10,328 bases of DNA from CAZTLE01 sp964614415 (GTDB lineage Bacteria; Bacteroidota; Bacteroidia; Flavobacteriales; Flavobacteriaceae): the NCBI GenBank assembly GCA_964614415.1, contig CAZTLE010000152.1:1-10328 (forward strand), read 5' to 3'. How positions within the stretch are numbered: the stretch's first letter is position 1; every line of letters starts with the position of its first letter. A program made the translations under genes and the position numbers. The notes under the pieces are model-generated. The model saw only the letters and a list, made by a program, of their open reading frames with translations. It did not search any database and was not told the origin of the DNA. Shown piece after piece: positions 5,774-10,328 of the stretch.

Positions 5774-6277
5774 CTAGTTCTTTTCAAAAACAAGCGTATC
5801 GGTACCTCCGTTTCCACCACTGATATCGATAAGTTCGATCTTCGAAGTGGAGCGGGACGTGATATCCCAGTCATCAGTAAGCTCAATAAAATCTGCGGGT
5901 GCCGGAGCGTTGAACATGATATTGAAATCAATGTCATCGTCGTCGCTTCCGCTGTCGTCGTCGCTGCTGTTACTGTTACTGTCATCGGTTATGGACCATA
6001 CACCGGTATAGGTGTTGGTACCATCCGTTGCTGTCAATGTTCCATCCGTGTTGAAGGTGAAACTGAAGCCATTGTAATGATGGGTCTCGTCCTGTCCCGA
6101 ATCGATATAGCTTGTGATCCTCCAGGATCCGCTGGTTGCGATGTTTGTTACCTGCTGAATTTCGGCAGCATTATTGGCCATCATGGGATCTGTTGTCGAG
6201 TCGTCTTTGGAACAGGCCAAGACCATCATTCCTGCAAACAGGGCTAATACTGTGCGATATAAAAGTTGCTTTTTCAT
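5774..6277 (-). CDS. Small lipoprotein, single lipocalin-like domain
   Basis: A 167-residue predicted lipoprotein. The signal peptide ends VLAC (Cys22). The residues right after the lipidated Cys, SKDDS, look like the Lys/Asp-rich lipoprotein export signal that sends lipoproteins to the cell surface in Bacteroidota. The rest is one beta-rich domain (about 47-167): GSWRITSYIDSG, FSFTFNTDGTLTATDG, GVWSI, an Asp/Ser-rich loop (SDDDSGSDDDDIDF), ELTDDWDI and the ending DISGG followed by GGTDTLVFEK. It closely resembles the last domain of the 604-aa protein encoded just upstream (…DVSGG, GGTDTLTLQK) and, like it, has no cysteine apart from the lipobox. Only 33 bp separate the two genes, with no promoter-like element or terminator between, so they should be cotranscribed. 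The molecular function is unknown. Confidence 0.88.
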   Translation of the reverse strand: MKKQLLYRTVLALFAGMMVLACSKDDSTTDPMMANNAAEIQQVTNIATSGSWRITSYIDSGQDETHHYNGFSFTFNTDGTLTATDGTNTYTGVWSITDDSNSNSSDDDSGSDDDDIDFNIMFNAPAPADFIELTDDWDITSRSTSKIELIDISGGNGGTDTLVFEKN

Positions 6278-6310
6278 AGTTGTAGTTAATATAGGTTGTC
6301 TAAAATCTGT

Positions 6311-8125
6311 TTATAGTTTTTGAAGGGTCAGTGTATCGGTACCACCCCCACCACCGCTAACGTCCTGAAGGACTACTTCGGTATCGGAGGATGACAATAC
6401 TTCCCAGTCATCATCGTTAAATTCATCGAATGGGAACTGAGTTCCGAAGTCCAGTAACATCTGGTTTCCACCGCTCAGTACGGCCCAGGTTCCATTAATG
6501 TTATTGGAGCCGTTGGTAGCAGTTACGGTACCCCCGTTCATAAAGTCGATCTCGTATCCAACATAGGGAGCTGTCTGATCATCGCCGTCCTCATCATACA
6601 TAGCCACGAACCAGAGTCCGTCTTCCAGAATGGCTTCCAGGGTAGAGCCGCCACCTCCGCCGCCACCTCCGAATGGGTCGCGTTCAAAAGTGAGGAAGTC
6701 TTCAGATCCGTCACCACCGCTTACATCCTTGAGGCGAATGATATCATTAGTGGCCTCCAGTACATCCCAGTCATCGGCAAGTTCATCCAATGGGATTGTA
6801 GTTCCGAAGTTTAGATTCAGTTCAAGATCTGTCTCATCACCGGCCGAAGTAGACCAGGTTCCGGGTGTGCTTCCGCCTGAATCGGTAGCCGTAGCTGTTC
6901 CGTCTGTGGCAAAGTTGAATGTGTAGTCCTGATAGTTGGCAGTTTCATCCACATCATCGAAGTAGAAAGTAACATACCAGTCACCGGTTGTAAGTGCATT
7001 GACAAGGGCTGTGTCATCAAGGCCTCCGCCACCGCCGCCACCACCTCCACCGAGGCAGTCGGACTCAAAGCGTAGTCGGTCGTCACCTAATCTCAGATCA
7101 ACCTTCTTCTCGCCCGGGAAGTCATCAATTTCATGCAGGATCCAGTCATCGTTGAAGTCCGGTAGCCCGGCAACATCGATGCTTACAGTAATATTATTTG
7201 CAGTTCCGGAGCTGGCCCATGTACCGTTAAAGGTAGTTGCGCCATTGTCAACGGTAAGAGTTCCGTCATTATTGAAATTGAACAGATATCCTACGTACAG
7301 GTCTTCCAGATCATCATCGTTGCGTTCCAACTTGTCCACCATCCAGTCGGAGCAACCTGTGAGCAGATCCTCGAGTTGTGTGGTTGTACAGTTGTTACAA
7401 TCGTCGTCGTTGATATCATTGTCGTCATCTTCATCACATTGATCGGCGGCATTTTGGATCACAGATTGCAGTTCAGTGAAGTTGTTGACAATCTGAGTCG
7501 TTCCGTCCCACAAAATAACGGTAATTGGAAACTGGAAAGTGACGATCGTATCACTATCGATGTCGTCGATGAAGTCAAATAATTCTTCATCGCTGGTGAT
7601 CACCACCGTCTCAATAAGCTCATTATTCAGATTGAATACTGAAGCCGTGATGGGATATTGGAAATCGATACACTCAATGTCATCGTCATCGGCGTTTGGT
7701 CCTCCGCAGAGTGCCACTTGTTGATCAAATTGCGCCTGATCTTCAATGACCACCAGGGTAAAGTCTTCTAGAATAATGGTAATAGGGAATATGATTTCGA
7801 GAGTGTCCGTATCATCGGAGAATTCATCGAAAATATCTTCAATAATGTCAAAATCATCTTCGTCGGTCACTGTAATTTCAATACCGTTGGCAATTACAGT
7901 TACCGGAAGTTGAATTTCAAAGCAGCTGGCGCCGTCCAGAATATTATCTCCGGATCCATCGTTGAGTGCCACTTGTTGCATAAGTTGTGCAATGGTCGAG
8001 TTTACACCAACTACCTCTTCCTGAGGCGGGTTGATGATCTCCATTTCTTCGGTACGACAGGAAGTAAGGACCAGTACCGGGAGCATCAATGCTACGATCA
8101 GTAAATTTTTAAGTGTCGTTTTCAT
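6311..8125 (-). CDS. Large modular lipoprotein, four-repeat N-terminus plus three lipocalin-like domains on poly-Gly linkers
   Basis: A 604-residue predicted lipoprotein of unknown function with lipobox LTSC (Cys23), followed by RTEE. Residues 1-357 align throughout with the 359-aa paralogue: the IAQLMQQVALNDGS block, four repeats with (F/L/Y)P motifs (about 73, 113, 157, 199), the acidic DEDDDNDINDDDCNNC stretch (231-246), and domain copy 1 ending LRLGDDRLRFESDC. The eight non-lipobox cysteines (68, 140, 152, 230, 243, 246, 258, 357) are in the same places. Two extra, Cys-free domain copies follow (about 370-483 and 496-604), each introduced by a glycine run (359-368, ten Gly; 486-493, eight Gly) and each resembling the 167-aa protein. 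Both added copies end in a DVSGG motif. It is the first gene of an operon with the 167-aa gene, preceded by promoter-like element copy B, and divergent from the ECF sigma gene. Confidence 0.9.
   Translation of the reverse strand: MKTTLKNLLIVALMLPVLVLTSCRTEEMEIINPPQEEVVGVNSTIAQLMQQVALNDGSGDNILDGASCFEIQLPVTVIANGIEITVTDEDDFDIIEDIFDEFSDDTDTLEIIFPITIILEDFTLVVIEDQAQFDQQVALCGGPNADDDDIECIDFQYPITASVFNLNNELIETVVITSDEELFDFIDDIDSDTIVTFQFPITVILWDGTTQIVNNFTELQSVIQNAADQCDEDDDNDINDDDCNNCTTTQLEDLLTGCSDWMVDKLERNDDDLEDLYVGYLFNFNNDGTLTVDNGATTFNGTWASSGTANNITVSIDVAGLPDFNDDWILHEIDDFPGEKKVDLRLGDDRLRFESDCLGGGGGGGGGGLDDTALVNALTTGDWYVTFYFDDVDETANYQDYTFNFATDGTATATDSGGSTPGTWSTSAGDETDLELNLNFGTTIPLDELADDWDVLEATNDIIRLKDVSGGDGSEDFLTFERDPFGGGGGGGGSTLEAILEDGLWFVAMYDEDGDDQTAPYVGYEIDFMNGGTVTATNGSNNINGTWAVLSGGNQMLLDFGTQFPFDEFNDDDWEVLSSSDTEVVLQDVSGGGGGTDTLTLQKL
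6647..6670. repeat. Second poly-Gly codon tract, two exact 12-bp units
   Basis: On the plus strand GCCGCCACCTCC occurs twice head to tail. On the minus strand it encodes Gly486-493 of the 604-aa lipoprotein, a linker between domain copies 2 and 3. The 12-bp unit is a multiple of three, so unit gain or loss would change linker length without shifting the frame. Confidence 0.85.
7022..7051. repeat. First poly-Gly codon tract
   Basis: Ten consecutive glycine codons on the minus strand (mixed GGC, GGT and GGA) form the linker at residues 359-368 of the 604-aa lipoprotein, directly after the region shared with the 359-aa paralogue. Codon use is mixed, so this is not a pure microsatellite. Confidence 0.8.
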
Positions 8126-8153
8126 GGGGTATTTGTTGTTTTGTTATTCCGTC

Positions 8154-8191
8154 TTTGCTAGTAGAACAACCCTGAACGAAAAAATCCTGAA
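8154..8191 (-). promoter_or_regulatory. Shared 38-bp promoter-like element, copy B
   Basis: On the minus strand this reads TTCAGGATTTT, 10 bases, GTTGTT, 7 bases, CAAA, in register with copies A and C. It ends 28 bases before the ATG of the 604-aa lipoprotein gene (8125), the same distance as in copy A. It lies in the 113-bp divergent spacer shared with the ECF sigma gene and points away from it. Confidence 0.65.
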
Positions 8192-8212
8192 ACATTTTTT
8201 CTTTTTTTCCTT

Positions 8213-8220
8213 TATATTTA
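8213..8220 (+). promoter_or_regulatory. Possible -7 element for the ECF sigma gene
   Basis: TATATTTA matches the Bacteroidota housekeeping -7 consensus TAnnTTTG except for the last base. A T-rich tract about 19 bases upstream (around 8194-8208) could stand in for the -33 TTTG. The TTG start codon lies 18 bases downstream. The shared ECF-type element is not present upstream of this gene in the forward direction. Confidence 0.35.
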
Positions 8221-8238
8221 ATCATCAATCAAAAAAGC

Positions 8239-8766
8239 TTGGCAGAAGACCTCCATTCCAATGTATGTGACAAAAAGGTGTTTGCGCGCCTATATGAAAA
8301 GTATGCCAAGGATGTCCACGATTTTCTATACTATAAATACGGAGAGCAGTTCAATCCCGGTGATAAGGCTCAGGAAGCCTTTATCAAGCTGTGGGAGAAT
8401 TGTAAAAAGGTGGCGTTCAGTTCTGCCAGGTCCTACCTGTTTACCGTGGCCAGTAATATGACCCTGAATGAGATCAAGCATCAAAAGGTGGTATTGCGGT
8501 ATCAAAAGGAAAAGCCGACGAAAGACTATACCAATGAGTCCCCGGAATTCCTCATGGAAGAAAGTGAATTCATGAAGCGATACCAGGATGCTCTGGGAAA
8601 ACTTTCGGAAGAACAACGGGTAGCCTTTACCTTAAATAAGATAGAAGGAAAGCGACATCAGGAAATAGCCGATATGCTGGGAGTGACCAAAAAAGTGGTC
8701 GAATACCGGATTTACAGCGCTTTCAACAAGTTGAAGGAGGAATTGGAAGGATTTAAATTAAAATAG
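8239..8766 (+). CDS. ECF sigma-70 factor (FecI-like, Bacteroidota type)
   Basis: A 175-residue group IV (ECF) sigma factor that would direct RNA polymerase to a small regulon when released from its anti-sigma. Region 2 spans about 14-84 (FARLYEKYAKDVHDFLYYKYG, then AQEAFIKLWEN and ARSYLFTVASNMTLNEIKH). Region 4 spans about 113-170 (YQDALGKLSEEQRVAFTLNK, then the helix-turn-helix GKRHQEIADMLGVTKKVVEYRI). There is no region 3 or long C-terminal extension. The start is a TTG at 8239: no in-frame ATG lies nearby and translation from TTG gives a normal N-terminus. It is followed within 48 bp by a fecR-like gene and then an STN-domain TonB receptor, the standard order of a cell-surface signalling set. 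It is divergent from the lipoprotein operon, which probably belongs to its regulon. Confidence 0.94.
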   Translation: MAEDLHSNVCDKKVFARLYEKYAKDVHDFLYYKYGEQFNPGDKAQEAFIKLWENCKKVAFSSARSYLFTVASNMTLNEIKHQKVVLRYQKEKPTKDYTNESPEFLMEESEFMKRYQDALGKLSEEQRVAFTLNKIEGKRHQEIADMLGVTKKVVEYRIYSAFNKLKEELEGFKLK

Positions 8767-8804
8767 TTCAGGATTTTTCAGGATTCAGTTGTTTAGTAGA
8801 CAAA
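8767..8804 (+). promoter_or_regulatory. Shared 38-bp promoter-like element, copy C, directly after the sigma gene
   Basis: TTCAGGATTTT, 10 bases, GTTGTT, 7 bases, CAAA starts at the first base after the sigma-factor stop codon and ends 10 bases before the fecR ATG. It matches copies A and B in spacing. The 10-base gap itself contains a second TTCAGGATT, giving two direct repeats exactly 10 bp apart (8767 and 8777), one helical turn. It would give fecR and the receptor gene their own inducible promoter inside the operon. Confidence 0.65.
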
Positions 8805-8814
8805 TGAGGTTCTC

Positions 8815-9714
8815 ATGGACAAGGAACAATTAATACAAAAGTGGTTAGCCGATGAGCTCTCGCCCTCCGAAATGGAGGCGTTTGAGCAATTGGATGATTA
8901 TGCCCTTAGCAGGGATATCATCGAGGCTGCGGCATACTTTAAGGCGGATTCCTTTAGCCAGGTAGGTTCGTTCGAAGAACTTACCGGTAAATTGGAGTCA
9001 CGTCCTGTTGTTCGTTCCCTGAACTGGGTAAAACCCCTGGTCCGCATAGCTGCAGTACTTGTGGTAGCCCTTGGCGTGTATTTCTCCGTTTTCTATGACG
9101 GATTGACGTATGTTAAGACAATGGCCGCCGAGAAAACAACGGTAGAACTTCCTGATGCCTCTGTCGTGTCCCTCAATGCCTTGACGGAAATTGCCTTCAG
9201 TGAGAAAAAATGGGACGATAAGCGCGAAGTACAGCTGGAAGGTGAAGCCTTCTTTGATGTGGCCAAAGGTGCCGTGTTCGATGTTATCACAGACGATGGA
9301 ACAGTTCGCGTATTGGGAACCGAGTTCAATGTAAAACAACGGGACGGTTATTTTGAGGTCATGTGCTACGAAGGTGTGGTTCGCGTCTCTACTGCTTCAA
9401 GCACCAGCGAGTTGCGTGTCGGGGATACCTATCGACTGTACAAGGGCGAAGTATCGCTCAATAAAATTACTCAGGAGGAACCTTCCTGGCAGCGTAACCT
9501 GAGTACCTTCAATCAAGTAAATATGACCGAAGTCATTTCCGAACTGGAAAGACAATACAATATTACCGTCGTTTTAGAAAATGTGAACCTGGACCGCTTG
9601 TTCACTGGTGGTTTTGTTCATGACAACCTTGAAAACGCCCTGAATTCGATTACTGTTCCAATGGAACTTACTTATGAAATTGAGTCGTCGAATTTGGTGA
9701 AGCTGAAAAATTGA
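8815..9714 (+). CDS. FecR-family anti-sigma factor, DUF4974 type
   Basis: A 299-residue inner-membrane regulator that would hold the upstream ECF sigma factor inactive and pass a signal from the outer-membrane receptor. The N-terminal cytoplasmic part (1-72) contains WLADELSPSEMEAFE (10-24), typical of the sigma-binding region. One membrane segment lies at about 74-93. The periplasmic FecR domain follows with TTVELPDASVVSLNA (108-122), REVQLEGEAFFDVAK (137-151) and FDVITDDGTVRVLGTEFNV (155-173). A C-terminal DUF4974-like region (about 232-298) contains NMTEVISELERQYNITVVLENVNL. The length is usual for Bacteroidota FecR proteins (about 300-400), at the short end. Its last codons overlap the TTG start of the receptor gene by 4 bases, suggesting translational coupling. 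Promoter-like element copy C lies directly upstream. Confidence 0.95.
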   Translation: MDKEQLIQKWLADELSPSEMEAFEQLDDYALSRDIIEAAAYFKADSFSQVGSFEELTGKLESRPVVRSLNWVKPLVRIAAVLVVALGVYFSVFYDGLTYVKTMAAEKTTVELPDASVVSLNALTEIAFSEKKWDDKREVQLEGEAFFDVAKGAVFDVITDDGTVRVLGTEFNVKQRDGYFEVMCYEGVVRVSTASSTSELRVGDTYRLYKGEVSLNKITQEEPSWQRNLSTFNQVNMTEVISELERQYNITVVLENVNLDRLFTGGFVHDNLENALNSITVPMELTYEIESSNLVKLKN

Positions 9715-10328
9715 ACGGTAAGCACATATTCACATTGAGCATTCTTCTCTTTCTGTTGTCCTTCTCGAATAAGGGGTGGACCCAGTCTGAGCGCCCTCTA
9801 AAGGAAGTACTCCCGGAGCTACAGGAGAAGCACGGTTATCAGTTCAACTATGCAGAGGACACCGTAGAAGGAATAGCAGTTGCTCCCCTTGATGAAAATC
9901 TGTCCTTCGAAGAAGCCATAGCCGCTCTGGAACAGGCTACGGGACTTATTTTTGAAATTCTTCCCAACAATTTTGTCACCATACGAGCTTCTCATGACTT
10001 TAAAGTATTATGTGGTTATCTGAAGGATAAGGACACGGCCGAACCCCTGGTGTTTGCCACTATACAGGGGCTTCGCAGCTCGGCTGTGAGTGATGAGAAC
10101 GGTTATTTTGAATTGGAGATATCCGGAGATGCAGAGGTAGTCACGATACGATATTTGGGATACCGGACCATCTACCGGCCCTACCGGTACTTTAAAAAGG
10201 AAAGCTGTGATCCGGTTTATATGGTGGCCGACATAGAATCGCTGAATCAAATCGTACTTACCAACTATCTGGTTGAAGGAATTGATAAACTGAGCGACGG
10301 ATCTTTTCAGTTGGATTTTTCCAAATTC
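9711..10328 (+). CDS. TonB-dependent receptor/transducer with STN domain, N-terminal part
   Basis: An open frame of 206 codons runs from a TTG at 9711 to the window edge. The TTG overlaps the fecR stop (TTGA). An in-frame stop lies at 9681-9683 and no ATG or GTG occurs between there and the signal peptide, so TTG is the only sensible start. Residues 1-25 form a signal peptide (hydrophobic ILLFLLSFS, ending near GWTQ). Residues about 27-92 resemble an STN domain (RPLKEVLPELQEKHGYQFNY, then LSFEEAIAALEQATGLIFEI and NNFVTIR), the part of FecA-type transducers that contacts the anti-sigma factor. Residues about 97-160 resemble a carboxypeptidase-D-like regulatory domain (EPLVFATIQGL, SDENGYFELEI, VTIRYLGYRT). 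The plug and barrel would lie beyond the window. The likely role is an outer-membrane receptor that senses or imports a ligand and signals to the FecR homologue; the ligand is unknown. Confidence 0.85.
   Translation, partial: MNGKHIFTLSILLFLLSFSNKGWTQSERPLKEVLPELQEKHGYQFNYAEDTVEGIAVAPLDENLSFEEAIAALEQATGLIFEILPNNFVTIRASHDFKVLCGYLKDKDTAEPLVFATIQGLRSSAVSDENGYFELEISGDAEVVTIRYLGYRTIYRPYRYFKKESCDPVYMVADIESLNQIVLTNYLVEGIDKLSDGSFQLDFSKF

Noticed and set aside
5753..6247. 164-codon plus-strand frame opposite the 167-aa lipoprotein, and similar frames at 5047-5505 and 6999-7442
   Set aside because: These are antisense shadows: Asp codons (GAT/GAC) and Gly codons of the real genes read as Ile/Val and Pro/Ser on the other strand, keeping long frames open. 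The minus-strand frames have lipoboxes and paralogy.
7022..7051. Possible frameshift or assembly error at the poly-Gly tract
   Set aside because: The frame is intact on both sides, codons are mixed, and the downstream sequence keeps the same domain pattern as the 167-aa protein.
8261..8461. Alternative ATG-started frame inside the sigma gene
   Set aside because: It is in a different frame from the sigma-factor domains; the TTG at 8239 gives the full region 2 and region 4 protein.

Overview
The window looks like a chromosomal segment from a marine-type Flavobacteriaceae (Bacteroidota). Reasons: the three lipoproteins have Bacteroidota-style signal peptides; there is a FecI/FecR/STN-TonB signalling set with a DUF4974-type FecR; genes lack Shine-Dalgarno sequences; and the spacers carry short-period A/C-rich or C/T-rich repeats of a kind I associate with this group. 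No mobile element, tRNA, rRNA or CRISPR array was found.

Layout. Positions 1-4130 are housekeeping: the 3' end of rplI with its terminator, a repeat-filled spacer, a small conserved flavobacterial protein (717-1187, probably DUF6495), a MacB/FtsX-type ABC permease on the minus strand (1318-2556) and hisS (2760-4130). Both 717 and 2760 have ATG codons directly abutted by arrays of 7-bp units. Positions 4131-4479 lack a credible gene but hold nested inverted repeats that could be a plus-strand structured RNA. Positions 4480-8125 (minus) encode three secreted lipoproteins: a 359-aa protein, a 167-aa protein and a 604-aa protein. They share modules, with five copies of a lipocalin-like beta domain in total and a four-repeat N-terminal region in the two larger ones. 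Positions 8239-10328 (plus) encode an ECF sigma factor, a FecR anti-sigma and the start of a TonB-dependent receptor/transducer with an STN domain. That receptor opens at a TTG overlapping the fecR stop and runs off the window.

How the genes may work together. The main discovery candidate is a 38-bp element, TTCAGGATTTT-N10-GTTGTT-N7-YAAA, present three times in identical register: upstream of the 359-aa lipoprotein gene, upstream of the 604-aa/167-aa lipoprotein operon, and between the sigma-factor stop and fecR. It is absent in the forward orientation upstream of the sigma gene. The simplest reading is that this is the promoter recognised by the ECF sigma factor. Sigma would then switch on its own anti-sigma and receptor together with the neighbouring lipoproteins, while its own gene uses a housekeeping-like promoter. 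This would be a self-contained cell-surface signalling regulon whose output is a family of acidic, multidomain, probably surface-exposed lipoproteins of unknown function. The element and the architecture are read from the sequence; the regulatory logic is inference.
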